This document shows, piece after piece, positions 1-9,593 of a DNA stretch of 64,000 nucleotides. Source of the stretch: Nocardioides sp. InS609-2 (GTDB taxonomy: Bacteria > Actinomycetota > Actinomycetes > Propionibacteriales > Nocardioidaceae); assembly GCF_023208195.1 (NCBI RefSeq), contig NZ_CP060034.1, forward strand, positions 4,402,001 to 4,466,000. Reading direction: 5' to 3'. The notes under the pieces are model-generated. The model was given only the letters and a program-made list of their open reading frames with translations. It had not been told where the DNA came from and did no database searches. A program made the position numbers and the translations under genes. How positions within the stretch are numbered: the first letter of the stretch is position 1; every line of letters starts with the position of its first letter.

Positions 1-397
1 CAAGGACGCCGTCGGCGACTACGCCCGCGGCGTGCGCCTGCGCGAAATGGGCCTGGCCCTCTATTCCGGCGACGACATCGCCAACCTCGGCTGGCTGGCG
101 CACGGCGCCTGCGGCGTCGTCTCGGTGGTCGGCCACGCGGCTGGCAACGAGACGCGCGCCATGGTCGACGCCTTCGAGTCCGGCGATCACGCCGAGGCCC
201 TCGCGATCTTCACGCGGCTGCTCCCCGCGATCGACGCCGTCATGGGCGTCGCCAACTACGGAGCCACCACCGCCAAGGCAGCGCTTCAGCTGCTGGGCGT
301 GCTCGACAACCGGAACGTGCGAGGACCGCTCGTTCCCCTCGACGACGACGAAGTGGCCGCCCTGCGTGCCGGCCTCGCGGCGTCCCACCTGATCTAG
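1..397 (+). CDS. dapA: 4-hydroxy-tetrahydrodipicolinate synthase, C-terminal part
   Basis: The reading frame is open from the window edge (first full codon at position 2) to TAG at 395-397, so only about 131 C-terminal residues are present. The segment GLALYSGDD...NLGWLAHGACGVVSVVGHAAGN matches the C-terminal half of the DapA (beta/alpha)8 barrel. In this family the enzyme condenses pyruvate with aspartate semialdehyde in the lysine/diaminopimelate pathway in the cytosol; the Schiff-base lysine lies upstream of the window. The ribonuclease J gene begins 9 nt after the stop, so the two are probably co-transcribed, and dapA-rnj adjacency is common in actinobacteria. An internal ATG at 47 is not a real start. 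Confidence 0.9.
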   Translation, partial: KDAVGDYARGVRLREMGLALYSGDDIANLGWLAHGACGVVSVVGHAAGNETRAMVDAFESGDHAEALAIFTRLLPAIDAVMGVANYGATTAKAALQLLGVLDNRNVRGPLVPLDDDEVAALRAGLAASHLI

Positions 398-406
398 GAG
401 AACCTC

Positions 407-2092
407 TTGTCCCACCCCCATCCCGAGCTGTCCGCGCCTGCCGCGCTCCCGGAGGGCGCCCTGCGGATCATCCCGCTCGGAGGCCTCGGCGAGGTCGGTC
501 GCAACATGACGGTCTTCGAGTACGACGGCCGCCTGCTCATCGTCGACTGCGGAGTGCTGTTCCCGGAGGACCACCACCCGGGCGTCGACCTGATCCTGCC
601 CGACTTCGACCCCATCCGTGACCGCCTCGACGACGTCGAGGCGCTCGTGCTGACCCACGGTCACGAGGACCACATCGGCGCCACGCCGTACCTCCTGCGC
701 GAACGCGGTGACATCCCGCTCGTCGGCTCGAAGCTCACCCTCGCCCTGCTCGGCGCCAAGCTGCGGGAGCACCGCCTCAAGGAAACCGTGCACCACACGG
801 TCGTGGCCGGCGACACGATGACGTTCGGCCCGTTCGAGCTCGAGTTCGTCGCGGTCAACCACTCGATCCCCGACGCACTGGCGGTCGCGATCCGCACCGG
901 CGCCGGTCTCGTGCTGCACACCGGCGACTTCAAGATGGACCAGTTGCCCCTCGACGGCCGGGTCACCGACCTGCGTGCGTTCGCGCGCCTGGGGGAGGAG
1001 GGCGTCGACCTCTTCCTCACCGACTCCACCAACGCCGAGGTGCCCGGGTTCACCACCCACGAGAAAGACATCGGTCCGGTGCTCGACCGGGTGTTCCAGA
1101 AGAGCGAGCGGCGCATCATCGTGGCCTGCTTCGCCAGCCACGTGCACCGGGTCCAGCAGGCGCTCGACGCAGCCGTCGCGCACGACCGCAAGGTCGCCTA
1201 CGTCGGCCGGTCGATGGTGCGAAACATGCAGATCGCCAAGGAGCTCGGCTACCTCACCGTGCCGGCGGGCGTGCTCGTCGACGCCAAGGACTTGGCCGAC
1301 CTGCCGCCCGAGCGCCAGGTGCTGATCTCGACGGGGTCCCAGGGCGAGCCGCTCTCGGCGCTCAGCCGGATCGCGCAGCGCAACCACAACTTCGTGCACA
1401 TCGAGGAGGGCGACACCGTCGTCCTGGCCAGCTCGCTGATCCCCGGCAACGAGAACGCCGTCTACCGCGTCATCAACGGCCTGGCCCGCTGGGGCGCCAA
1501 CGTCGTGCACAGGGGCAACGCCCTGGTGCACGTCTCCGGCCACGCCAGCGCCGGTGAGCTCCTCTACTGCTACAACATCGTCCGCCCCCGCAACGTGCTG
1601 CCCGTGCACGGCGAGATCCGCCACCTGCACGCCAACGCCGAGCTGGCTCGGGCGACCGGAGTCGAGAACGTCGTCATCGCCGAGGACGGCGTGGTCGTCG
1701 ACCTCATCGACGGAGTGGCCAGGATCGCCGGCAAGGTGGAGTGCGGCTACGTCTTCGTCGACGGCACGAGCATCGGCGACATCACCGAGTCGTCGCTCAA
1801 GGACCGGCGGATCCTGGGTGAGGAGGGCTTCATCTCGGTGATCGTGGTCATCGACTCCGTCACCGGCAAGGTCTCGGGTGGACCCGAGATCCACGCCCGC
1901 GGATTCGCCGAGGACGACAAGGCCTTCGACGCCGTCAAGCCGGTCATCATCGAAGCCCTGGACAAGGCGGTCGCCGACGGTGTCGACGACACCCACCAGC
2001 TCCAGCAGGTCGTACGACGCGTGGTCGGTCGCTGGGTGAGCCGGGCGCACCGCCGCCGGCCGATGATCATCCCCGTCGTCATCGAGGCGTAG
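407..2092 (+). CDS. rnj: Ribonuclease J
   Basis: 561 aa, the usual length for bacterial RNase J, a metallo-beta-lactamase/beta-CASP nuclease with endo- and 5'-3' exonuclease activity in mRNA decay and rRNA maturation. The zinc motif HGHEDH is at residues 84-89 in the context LTHGHEDHIGATPYLL. A further motif, HTGDFKMD, follows, then the beta-CASP segment with CFASHVHRVQQ and the C-terminal HVSGHAS and PVHGE motifs. The start is TTG at 407, chosen because AGGAG at 396-400 overlaps the dapA stop and is well spaced. Co-transcription with dapA is likely. Cytosolic; no membrane segments. Confidence 0.95.
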   Translation: MSHPHPELSAPAALPEGALRIIPLGGLGEVGRNMTVFEYDGRLLIVDCGVLFPEDHHPGVDLILPDFDPIRDRLDDVEALVLTHGHEDHIGATPYLLRERGDIPLVGSKLTLALLGAKLREHRLKETVHHTVVAGDTMTFGPFELEFVAVNHSIPDALAVAIRTGAGLVLHTGDFKMDQLPLDGRVTDLRAFARLGEEGVDLFLTDSTNAEVPGFTTHEKDIGPVLDRVFQKSERRIIVACFASHVHRVQQALDAAVAHDRKVAYVGRSMVRNMQIAKELGYLTVPAGVLVDAKDLADLPPERQVLISTGSQGEPLSALSRIAQRNHNFVHIEEGDTVVLASSLIPGNENAVYRVINGLARWGANVVHRGNALVHVSGHASAGELLYCYNIVRPRNVLPVHGEIRHLHANAELARATGVENVVIAEDGVVVDLIDGVARIAGKVECGYVFVDGTSIGDITESSLKDRRILGEEGFISVIVVIDSVTGKVSGGPEIHARGFAEDDKAFDAVKPVIIEALDKAVADGVDDTHQLQQVVRRVVGRWVSRAHRRRPMIIPVVIEA

Positions 2093-2220
2093 CACCGCCT
2101 GGAGCGGCGGTTCGAGGTTGTCCAAAGGGGTCACAGACCGGTCCCGGTGTATTTACTCTAGGTCTGATGCGTGGCCTGGGGAGTCACGCACGTCAGCCCA
2201 CCCGTCGGCCGGAGGAAGCG

Positions 2221-4035
2221 ATGCAGGATCTCGATCCTTCGCGTGCCGAGAGTGTGCGGCGACTCTTCGACCTGATGCGGCGGGTCAACTCGTCGACCGA
2301 GACCGGCGAGGTCCTCGAGGAGATCGCGCGCGGTGTCGTCGAGGTGCTGGGCTTCGGGGTGGCCGCGATCGCGCGTCTCGAGGGTGACTACCTGGTGATG
2401 ACCGCCTGCGTCGGGCCTGATGACGTACGCGCCCAGATCATCGGTCGGCGCAATCCCAAGCAGCGGATCATGGACGAGTTCCGGCAGGCCGACAAGTGGG
2501 GGATCCTGCGCTACGTGCCGCACGGCCGTGTCGACGACGAGTTCCTCACCAATGCGTGGATCCCCGACTACGAGCCCGATGACGACCCCCAGGCCTGGCA
2601 CCCCGAGGACGCGCTCTACGCGCCGCTCTACTCCGCCACGGGCGAGCTGCTCGGCAACATGGCCGTCGACTTCCCGCCCGGCAACCGCATCCCCAACCAG
2701 GCCTTGCGCGACCTGCTCGAGCTGTTCGTCGTGCAGGCCGGTCTGGCGCTCTCCAACGCCCAGCAGCGCGAGCGGCTGGCCGAGCAGGTCCGACTGGGCG
2801 AGATCGTCAAGGACGTCGCGATGGCCTCCAGCCTCGTTGGTCTCGACTCGACGCTCGAGCGGTCCGCCGAGGCCCTCGCGCACGGCTTCGGTGCCGTGCA
2901 GACCTGGATCCGCTGCTTCCCCGACGGAGAGCTGGGCCGCAGCGAGCACGCTGCCGGCTTCCCGGCCCCCAATCCCGCCAACGGCGGGCTGCCCGGGTTG
3001 CGCCGTGATCTGGTGCGCAGCGCGTGGCCCCAGGGCGGCGCCATCCACCTCACGGTCGATGCGGAGAAGTCGCGTGCCCTGCCCGAGACCCGCGAGGCCC
3101 TCCAGGCGGTGATGCGCAAGCACCACGCGCTCAGCCTCGTCGCCGCGCCGCTCGGCGTTGGCGTCGAGCTGCTCGGCTATGTCGTGATCATGCGTGACAC
3201 CGACCAGGTTCTCAACGAGCACGAGCTGTCGGCGGTGCGCGAGATCGCCCGCGAGCTCGGCCGGATCGTCCTGAACGCGCGCCTCTACGAACGCGAGAGC
3301 CGGCTCGTCGCCGAGCTGCAGGAGCTCGACCGCTACAAGGGCGAGCTGATCGCGACCATCTCCCACGAGCTCAAGACTCCGCTGACCTCGATCATCGGTC
3401 ACACCGAGCTGCTCGACGAGAGTGAGCACAGCTCGATATCCGTGCAGGCGATCGCGCGCAACGCGCAGCGTCTCAACCAGCTCATCGCCAACCTGCTCAA
3501 CTACTCACGGGTCCAGGATAAGCGCGAGCACGTCCGCTCGCGCGTCGACCTCACCGAGCTGTGTCAGAACAGCCTCGAGCTGCTCCAGTTCCAGGCCGAG
3601 GCGGCCGGGGTCCGTTGGTCGATCTCGCGGCCCGACGGTGCGGTGCTGGTGAACGGCGACCCCGACGAGCTGGGGCGCATCGTCGACAACATCATCGGCA
3701 ACGCGGTGAAGTACTCCCGGTCCGGTGGCGAGATCGACGTCCGGGTCGCCCACGTCGGCGAGCACGCCGAGGTCGCCGAGGTCGCCGTCTCCGACACCGG
3801 CTTGGGTATCTCGCAGATCGACCAGGGCCACCTCTTCTCTGCGTTCCACCGTTCGAGCAACCCCGAGGCCCTGTCGATACCGGGCACCGGCCTCGGCCTG
3901 GCGATCTCCCGTCGCATCGCCGAGATCCACGGCGGCGACATCAGCGTGGAGTCCGAACTCGGTGAGGGCAGCACGTTCCGGCTGCGGCTGCCTCGCGCTG
4001 ACTCCCTCGACAGCGCCTCGGCGCCAGCCTCCTGA
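2221..4035 (+). CDS. Soluble GAF-domain sensor histidine kinase (copy 1)
   Basis: 604 aa from ATG 2221, preferred over an ATG at 2167 because GGAGGAAG at 2211-2218 is ideally placed. No membrane segment is visible, so it should be cytosolic. The N-terminal two thirds holds two GAF-like sensory regions (about residues 15-190 and 200-360). A linker, YERESRLVAELQELDRYK, leads to the dimerisation H-box SHELKTPLTSIIGH with phospho-acceptor His382. The ATPase domain has the N-box DNIIGNAVKY, G1 DTGLGIS and G2 GTGLGLAISRRIAE. No response regulator is adjacent, so the partner is unknown. The next gene is a close paralogue 14 bp downstream. The ligand cannot be told from the sequence. Confidence 0.88.
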   Translation: MQDLDPSRAESVRRLFDLMRRVNSSTETGEVLEEIARGVVEVLGFGVAAIARLEGDYLVMTACVGPDDVRAQIIGRRNPKQRIMDEFRQADKWGILRYVPHGRVDDEFLTNAWIPDYEPDDDPQAWHPEDALYAPLYSATGELLGNMAVDFPPGNRIPNQALRDLLELFVVQAGLALSNAQQRERLAEQVRLGEIVKDVAMASSLVGLDSTLERSAEALAHGFGAVQTWIRCFPDGELGRSEHAAGFPAPNPANGGLPGLRRDLVRSAWPQGGAIHLTVDAEKSRALPETREALQAVMRKHHALSLVAAPLGVGVELLGYVVIMRDTDQVLNEHELSAVREIARELGRIVLNARLYERESRLVAELQELDRYKGELIATISHELKTPLTSIIGHTELLDESEHSSISVQAIARNAQRLNQLIANLLNYSRVQDKREHVRSRVDLTELCQNSLELLQFQAEAAGVRWSISRPDGAVLVNGDPDELGRIVDNIIGNAVKYSRSGGEIDVRVAHVGEHAEVAEVAVSDTGLGISQIDQGHLFSAFHRSSNPEALSIPGTGLGLAISRRIAEIHGGDISVESELGEGSTFRLRLPRADSLDSASAPAS

Positions 4036-4049
4036 GCGGCGTACGAAGC

Positions 4050-5858
4050 ATGTCTGACAACAGCGCCTTCGATCCGGCGCACAACCAGAGCGTCGCTCGG
4101 CTGTTCGAGCTGATGCGACGGGTCAACTCGTCCACCGACACCTACGAGGTCCTCGGTGAGGTCGCGGGCGGTGTGATCGAGCTGGGCTTCGGTGCCGTGG
4201 CCCTCTCCCAGGTCCAGGGGCCTGACATGGTCACGACCTACTGCGAGGGCCCGCCAGGACTGGCCGAGACGATCCTCGGCGACCGTCAAGCGGTCAGGTT
4301 CTGGGTGGAGATGATGGACTCGGCCGAGCACTGGGGGATCCTCCGGTACATCCCGCACGACCGGGAGCTGCCGCAATGGTTGAAGGAGACCTCGCTGTGG
4401 ACCCCCGACATCGCCGTCAGCGACGATCCTCTCGACTGGCACCCCGACGACATGCTCATCGCCCCGCTCTACTCCGCCACCGGCGAGCTGCTCGGCACGA
4501 TGGGTTTCGACCTGCCGCCCGACGGACGAATCCCCGACGAGAACCTCCGCGAGCTCCTCGAGCTGTACGTCGTCCAGGCCGGCCTCGCGCTGTCGAACGC
4601 CCGTCAGCGCGATGACCTGGCCGAACGCGTCAGGCTGGGCGAGACCGTCAAGGGCGTGGCGATGGCGGGCACCCTTGTCGGACTCGACTCGACCCTCGAT
4701 GAGTCGGCCGAGCTGATGACCCACGGGTTCTCGGCCCTCCAGACGTGGATCCGGTGCTTCCCCGAGGGCGACGCCGGGCCGCAGGAGCACGTCGCGGGCT
4801 ACCCGATCCCCAACGAGCTCGGTGGCGGCATTCCCGGCCTGCGCCAGGACCTCGCGCGTTCTGCGTGGCCCGGCGGCGAGCCGGTGCAGCTGTCGGTCGA
4901 CCAGGAGGACTGCCCGGCGCTCACCCTGAGCCGCGCGACCCTCCAGGAACAGATGCGCCAGCTCGACGTCACCCATGTCGCCGCCGTGCCCATCGGCGTC
5001 GGCCAGGAGATGCTGGGTCTGCTCGTGATGGCCCGGCTGGCCACGCCGGGGGAGTTCAACGAGCGCGAGCTCGTAGCCGTGGGCGACATCGCGAGGGAGC
5101 TTGGCCGGATCGTGCTGAACGCCCGCCTCTACGAACGCGAGAGCAGGCTCGTCGCCGAGCTGCAGGAGCTCGACCGCTACAAGAGCGAGCTGATCGCGAC
5201 CATCTCCCACGAGCTCAAGACTCCGCTCACCTCGATCATCGGACACGTCGAGCTCCTCGACGAGGCCGAGCTCGGAGCCACGTCGGTCAAGGCGATCTCG
5301 CGCAACGCGCAGCGACTGGACCGGCTGATCACCAACCTGCTCAACTACTCGAGCCTGCAGGAGAAGCGCGCGCACGTACGCCGCCCGGTCGACCTCGACG
5401 ACCTGTGCCGCAACAGCGTCGAGCTGCTTGCCTTCCAGGCCGAGTCCGCCGGCATCTCCATCACGCTCACCCCGGTCTCGGGTGGAGCCGTCGTGTCGGG
5501 TGACCCCGACGAGCTGGGCCGCATCATCGACAACCTTGTCGGCAACGCCGTGAAGTACTCCCGACGCGGTGGTCGGGTCGATGTGGGGGCGTCGTACGCC
5601 GGGGACGCCGCGGTGGTGACCGTGCGCGACACCGGGCTCGGCATCTCCCAGGTCGACCAGAGCCACCTGTTCTCGGCATTCCACCGATCGAGCAATCCCG
5701 ACGCGCTCTCGCTGCCGGGCACCGGCCTGGGGCTGGCCATCTCGCGGCGGATCGCCGAGCTGCACGGCGGCGACATCACTGTCGAGTCGGAGTTCGGCGT
5801 CGGCAGCACATTCTGGCTGCGGCTGCCGCGCCAGGCGCGCCTCGACTCCGCCTCCTGA
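4050..5858 (+). CDS. Soluble GAF-domain sensor histidine kinase (copy 2)
   Basis: 602 aa with the same architecture as the preceding kinase and clearly a tandem duplicate: both have RLF-LMRRVNSST near the N-terminus, WGILRY-PH and APLYSATGELLG in the sensory part, and an almost identical linker and H-box. The phospho-acceptor is His387 in SHELKTPLTSIIGH; N-box DNLVGNAVKY, DTGLGIS and GTGLGLAISRR are intact, so both copies look catalytically competent. Divergence is concentrated in the GAF regions, which suggests different inputs or heterodimers. It starts 14 bp after copy 1 and ends just before a strong hairpin, so the pair is one transcription unit without an associated receiver-domain gene. 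Confidence 0.87.
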   Translation: MSDNSAFDPAHNQSVARLFELMRRVNSSTDTYEVLGEVAGGVIELGFGAVALSQVQGPDMVTTYCEGPPGLAETILGDRQAVRFWVEMMDSAEHWGILRYIPHDRELPQWLKETSLWTPDIAVSDDPLDWHPDDMLIAPLYSATGELLGTMGFDLPPDGRIPDENLRELLELYVVQAGLALSNARQRDDLAERVRLGETVKGVAMAGTLVGLDSTLDESAELMTHGFSALQTWIRCFPEGDAGPQEHVAGYPIPNELGGGIPGLRQDLARSAWPGGEPVQLSVDQEDCPALTLSRATLQEQMRQLDVTHVAAVPIGVGQEMLGLLVMARLATPGEFNERELVAVGDIARELGRIVLNARLYERESRLVAELQELDRYKSELIATISHELKTPLTSIIGHVELLDEAELGATSVKAISRNAQRLDRLITNLLNYSSLQEKRAHVRRPVDLDDLCRNSVELLAFQAESAGISITLTPVSGGAVVSGDPDELGRIIDNLVGNAVKYSRRGGRVDVGASYAGDAAVVTVRDTGLGISQVDQSHLFSAFHRSSNPDALSLPGTGLGLAISRRIAELHGGDITVESEFGVGSTFWLRLPRQARLDSAS

Positions 5859-5864
5859 AATGGG

Positions 5865-5898
5865 GGAGGCCCCGCCGGACGAGTCCGGCGGGGCCTCC
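5865..5898. terminator. Intrinsic-type terminator between convergent genes
   Basis: A perfect 15-bp inverted repeat (5865-5879 and 5884-5898) with a CGAG loop lies between the stop of the second kinase (5858) and the stop of the minus-strand protease gene (5930). There is no long T-run, as is common for actinobacterial terminators. It could serve both directions. Confidence 0.8.
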
Positions 5899-5929
5899 GC
5901 ATCACTTCTATTAGGTGGCCGGGGCCGGC

Positions 5930-8900
5930 TCAGCGCCGCCTCACCTCGAACGGCACCTTGTCGCGGCTCCTCCTGATCGTGTCCGAACCCGTGTAGACGG
6001 CAACCAGCTTGTGCTTGCCGATCTTCAGGTCCTTCTTGATCTTGATGACAGCCCGGCCGTTGTCGAGCGAGATGACGCGGACCTTCTTGCCGTCGAGCAG
6101 GAACTTCACCTTGCCGGTGACGTCCGACCCGTTGTCAGCCATGACCTTCGCCACGCCCTTGATGTTCTGGGTGTAGGTGGGGTGCCTCGGCTTGACCTTC
6201 AGGTGCGTGCTGGAGCCGACCGACGTCGGGGGAGTGCCCGGTCCGGACTTGACCGTCACCGTGACCGTGCCCGTCTCCGGGGCGATCGTGTCGTTGCCGG
6301 AGTAGTTCGCCTTCATCGTGTAGACACCGACCGCCAGGTCCGCAGGCAGCGCGATCATCGCGCTGCCGTTGGCCAAGGTGCCAGAACCAACGGCGGTGCC
6401 GTCGGCCTTGGTGAGGGTGACGCTGCCGGTGGGCGCGGCTCCCACGGTGCCGTCACGATCGACCGTGACCTTGACCGACGAGGCCTGACCGAAGGTGGAC
6501 GGCTCAGGCAGGTGCGCCGCGCTCACCTTGGCCTTGATCTTGCAGGTGACGAGCTTGACGTTGTCGACGTACCAACCGTCGAGTCCGCCGCAGCCGTCGC
6601 GGCCGATGTCGAACCGGAACTGCACCAGGTCACCGGGCTTGACGCCGGCTCTTGACAGTTCGACGTGAGACGTGCCCCAGGAGCCGTTGAGCTTGCCACC
6701 GTCGGTTCCGGTGAAGCCGGGCTCGCCGGCCAACGGGCTGGTGTTGGTCGCCGACCCGGTCAGCGTGACCGGAGCGTTGAAGGTGTAGGAAGCCGCCGGG
6801 AGGGCGGTGAACTCGCTGCCGTTGACGCTCACCTTCAGGTTGCCACCGTCGTATCCGTTCTCAGTGGCGACGTACTGGTCGAACGACATGCGCGGCAGCT
6901 TGTCAGAGGCCGGCAGCTCGATGACCGGACCCGTGATGGAGTCACGGCTCGAGAAGTCACCAGCTCCGCTGGAACAGGTGCCCTTGTCCGGCGCGGGACC
7001 GAAGGCTACTCCGCCGGGATGGTTGCCCGGAGCAGTGCTGCTCGCCTTCCACTCGGCGCCGATCCCGCCTGCGAACACGATTTCCTGGCTGGCCGTCCAG
7101 CCGGCCAGGCCGTCCTCGAAGTCCTCGGACCAGACGGTGTTCTCCTTGAATCCCGGACCACACAGGGCCGGGGTGTTCTTGTCGAACAACGGCTTGTAGC
7201 CGCACTGGTCGGTTGGATCGACCCGCAGTTCGACGGCCGCGGACATCGCGGCGACCTGGGTGCAGTCCGCCGCCGTGATCGGAGTCGCGGGTGTCGGGGT
7301 TGCGTTGCGCGCGATGGTCAGCTGGTTGATCGGCTGGCCGATCAGGTCAGTGCACGACGCGGCCAGGGAGTCAGCGTGATCGACGAAGTCCGAGGTCGGC
7401 GTCTGGTACTGCGTCATCGCCCGGAAGTAGATCGCCGCGGCCTTGTCCAACCCGATGCCGGAAACCGACTGACCGTTGTAGCTGCCACCGTCCACGAGCA
7501 GGGAGTAGCCGTGGTTCGGCACGCCCGAGTTGCTGTGCACGCCCCCGCCGTCTGCGGTGCCGCAGAAGTACTCGGCGTCCGAGACCTTGCCGGGGTCGCC
7601 GTAACACGTGGGGTTCCACATGTCGCGGATCGCGCCGCCGAAGGCGGTGGACTTCTCACCGATCAGCCACCGGTACGAGTCGGCCTTGGGGTCGGTCTCC
7701 GCGTCCTTGATGGTCGCGTTCACGGTGCCTGCGGTCTTGATGCGGGCCCCGTTGCTCTGGGTGACCATGGCGCCGTAGATGTTGGCGCTGCCCGACATTG
7801 AGATCGGCGCACGGCCAGGGGCGTTGTCTCCGACGATGATGCCAGTGGCGCCTGCCGCCGCTGCTCGGTCGGCCTTGATGCCGAAAGAGCAGCCACCTCG
7901 GTCGACGTAGGCGAACTTGCCTGCGACAGCAGAGGCGTTGGTGTACGCCGAGCAGCCGTCGTTCGCGGTGCCGGCCGGTACGGCAGGGGGACCCGGCACA
8001 GCCGGCTCGACCGGGTCGACAGCAACCACGATGTCGCTGGTCACCCCCGCCTGGTCGAAGACCGGACCGAACGCCGCGGCGACCGCGGTGCACGGGCCGG
8101 CGGCGCCGGCCGGTGAGTTGATCACCATCGAGATGTCGCTACGGGTGTACTTGGAGCACTGACCGTCGGGACGCTTTGCGGTGAGATCACCCTCGCCGGC
8201 GTCCTGCTTGCCGTTGATCAGGTCGACCGTCTCGCCCCAGATGTCGGAGTAGGACTCGTTGAGCGCGCCCGACTGGTACTGGTAGATGAGGTCGTGGGTG
8301 TACTCGGTGTAGGCGTGACCCCACTCGTGGGCGACCACGTCGTCCGACGAGACGCCGGAGCAGTAGTTGGTCGTCGCGCCGTTCCAGTTGGCGTTGGGGC
8401 AGCGGATCCGCGGGTCGTTGTTGACAGTCACCATCTTGTGCCCGGCGTTGTCATAGGAGTCGCGGTTGAAGCCGTTCTTGAAGAACCAGTAGGCGTCGCC
8501 CGTGCCGTCGACCTCGTTCTGCTGGTCCTGGTTGAGGGTGCCCGGGAACGGGTCACCTTCCTTCCAGACCTTGGTCAGGACCGGGGCCGCGGGGGTACCC
8601 GTGGCTTCGTACAGCTCGCGGTCGAGCGCGTCATGAACCATGGAGTAGCGGTTGAGCATCTTGCCGGTCTGGGCGTCGATGAACACCATGTCGCGGATGT
8701 TCGCGCCGTTGCTCACCTCGACCACGTAGGCGAGGGAGGCCTTGCCGACAACACCCTTGGTGGCGCCGGTGCGGTAGACGACCAGGTCGTTCTTGGCAGC
8801 CTCGATGCCGGTCGTGTCGGCCCGTTCGTCCTCGTGGCCCGGCGGGTCCTGGCGCACCGTGCCGACGGCGCGCTCCGCGGCAGCAACAGCGTCCAGTCGC

Positions 8901-9376
8901 GGCGTGGTCGAGAGACTCAGACCGGGGGCGGCGTAGCCGTTGACAGCGGTCAGGTCGCCCTGCTTGTCGACGTGTGCCCGGAGCGTGGAGCCGAACACCG
9001 GAACACCGTTGTAGTCCTGGGTGTAGGTGACCGTCCAGCCCGACGAGTCCTTGACCACGCCGGCCTGCTCGAGCTCACCGGGGCCGGCGCCGAAGCCGGC
9101 GGCGTACTTGTCGAGGTAGGCCGACGCCTTGTCGGCAGCGGCCGACGTCGACGCGCCATCACGCGCCGGCATGAGGTCGCCGCCGGCGGAGACCCGGATG
9201 AAGCCGACTCGTCCGGTGGCGCTCTCGTCGGAGACGGACGTCGCGCCCTGCGCTTGGTTCTTCATCTGCTGCACGAGGGACGGCTCTGCCGCCTGTGCCT
9301 GCACCTGCATCGCCGGGATGGCCGCGAGGCCTGCTCCAGCGACGGCCAGGGCGATCCCCTGCCTGAGGAACTTCAC
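5930..9376 (-). CDS. Secreted thermolysin-like (M4/M36) metalloprotease with PA and Ig-like domains
   Basis: 1148 aa from GTG 9376, which follows GGAGGAAG (complement of 9382-9389); a TTG 15 nt upstream would lie inside this ribosome-binding site and is rejected. Signal peptide: residues 1 to about 30 (KFLRQ then a hydrophobic run ending AMQVQAQA). An FTP-type propeptide follows (about 90-180), containing GVPVFGSTLRAHVD. The zinc site is HEWGH at 350-354 with the third ligand Glu374 in NESYSD, exactly the thermolysin H-to-E spacing of 24. A protease-associated (PA) domain is inserted around 440-560. The second catalytic motif HSNSGVPNHG comes after it. The C-terminus has a carbohydrate/jelly-roll-like region and basic Ig-like repeats ending in RRR. 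Likely an extracellular or wall-associated broad protease. A CRP-like site lies 48 bp upstream. Confidence 0.9.
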   Translation of the reverse strand: MKFLRQGIALAVAGAGLAAIPAMQVQAQAAEPSLVQQMKNQAQGATSVSDESATGRVGFIRVSAGGDLMPARDGASTSAAADKASAYLDKYAAGFGAGPGELEQAGVVKDSSGWTVTYTQDYNGVPVFGSTLRAHVDKQGDLTAVNGYAAPGLSLSTTPRLDAVAAAERAVGTVRQDPPGHEDERADTTGIEAAKNDLVVYRTGATKGVVGKASLAYVVEVSNGANIRDMVFIDAQTGKMLNRYSMVHDALDRELYEATGTPAAPVLTKVWKEGDPFPGTLNQDQQNEVDGTGDAYWFFKNGFNRDSYDNAGHKMVTVNNDPRIRCPNANWNGATTNYCSGVSSDDVVAHEWGHAYTEYTHDLIYQYQSGALNESYSDIWGETVDLINGKQDAGEGDLTAKRPDGQCSKYTRSDISMVINSPAGAAGPCTAVAAAFGPVFDQAGVTSDIVVAVDPVEPAVPGPPAVPAGTANDGCSAYTNASAVAGKFAYVDRGGCSFGIKADRAAAAGATGIIVGDNAPGRAPISMSGSANIYGAMVTQSNGARIKTAGTVNATIKDAETDPKADSYRWLIGEKSTAFGGAIRDMWNPTCYGDPGKVSDAEYFCGTADGGGVHSNSGVPNHGYSLLVDGGSYNGQSVSGIGLDKAAAIYFRAMTQYQTPTSDFVDHADSLAASCTDLIGQPINQLTIARNATPTPATPITAADCTQVAAMSAAVELRVDPTDQCGYKPLFDKNTPALCGPGFKENTVWSEDFEDGLAGWTASQEIVFAGGIGAEWKASSTAPGNHPGGVAFGPAPDKGTCSSGAGDFSSRDSITGPVIELPASDKLPRMSFDQYVATENGYDGGNLKVSVNGSEFTALPAASYTFNAPVTLTGSATNTSPLAGEPGFTGTDGGKLNGSWGTSHVELSRAGVKPGDLVQFRFDIGRDGCGGLDGWYVDNVKLVTCKIKAKVSAAHLPEPSTFGQASSVKVTVDRDGTVGAAPTGSVTLTKADGTAVGSGTLANGSAMIALPADLAVGVYTMKANYSGNDTIAPETGTVTVTVKSGPGTPPTSVGSSTHLKVKPRHPTYTQNIKGVAKVMADNGSDVTGKVKFLLDGKKVRVISLDNGRAVIKIKKDLKIGKHKLVAVYTGSDTIRRSRDKVPFEVRRR

Positions 9377-9423
9377 TATTTCTTCCTCCAAAAAAGTGAG
9401 CGCCGACCCGGCCCGAGCGGCAG

Positions 9424-9439
9424 GGTGACGCGGGTCACC
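9424..9439. promoter_or_regulatory. CRP/GlxR-like palindrome upstream of the protease
   Basis: GGTGAC-GCGG-GTCACC is a perfect 6-bp inverted repeat that fits the CRP-family form GTGA-N6-TCAC. It lies 48 bp upstream of the protease start, and the same GGTGA-N6-TCACC form occurs ahead of the secreted 5'-nucleotidase (16129-16144). The regulator is inferred from motif shape only. Confidence 0.4.
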
Positions 9440-9580
9440 TTATGAAGCGGTTCGTTACAGGTAAATGGCTGGGCGGCATTTTCTTGTTACGCGATGAGGG
9501 TCGTGAGGCCACGGTTGTTCCGGGTGCGACACGCGCGCTCGTTGACCGTGTGATGCATGGGGCTGGTGTGACTGATCCCG

Positions 9581-9586
9581 TAGGGT
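9581..9586 (+). promoter_or_regulatory. -10 box for leaderless ftsK transcript
   Basis: TAGGGT is followed by 7 nt and then ATG 9594, the spacing expected if transcription starts at the A of the start codon. No ribosome-binding site is visible. This favours ATG 9594 over GTG 9588, which would lie 1 nt after the -10 box. Confidence 0.5.
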
Positions 9587-9593
9587 CGTGAGC

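Noticed and set aside
2158..5765. Long minus-strand frames (423 and 733 codons) opposite the two GAF kinases
   Set aside because: They mirror the codon periodicity of the kinase genes, carry no family motif and are typical antisense frames of very GC-rich DNA.
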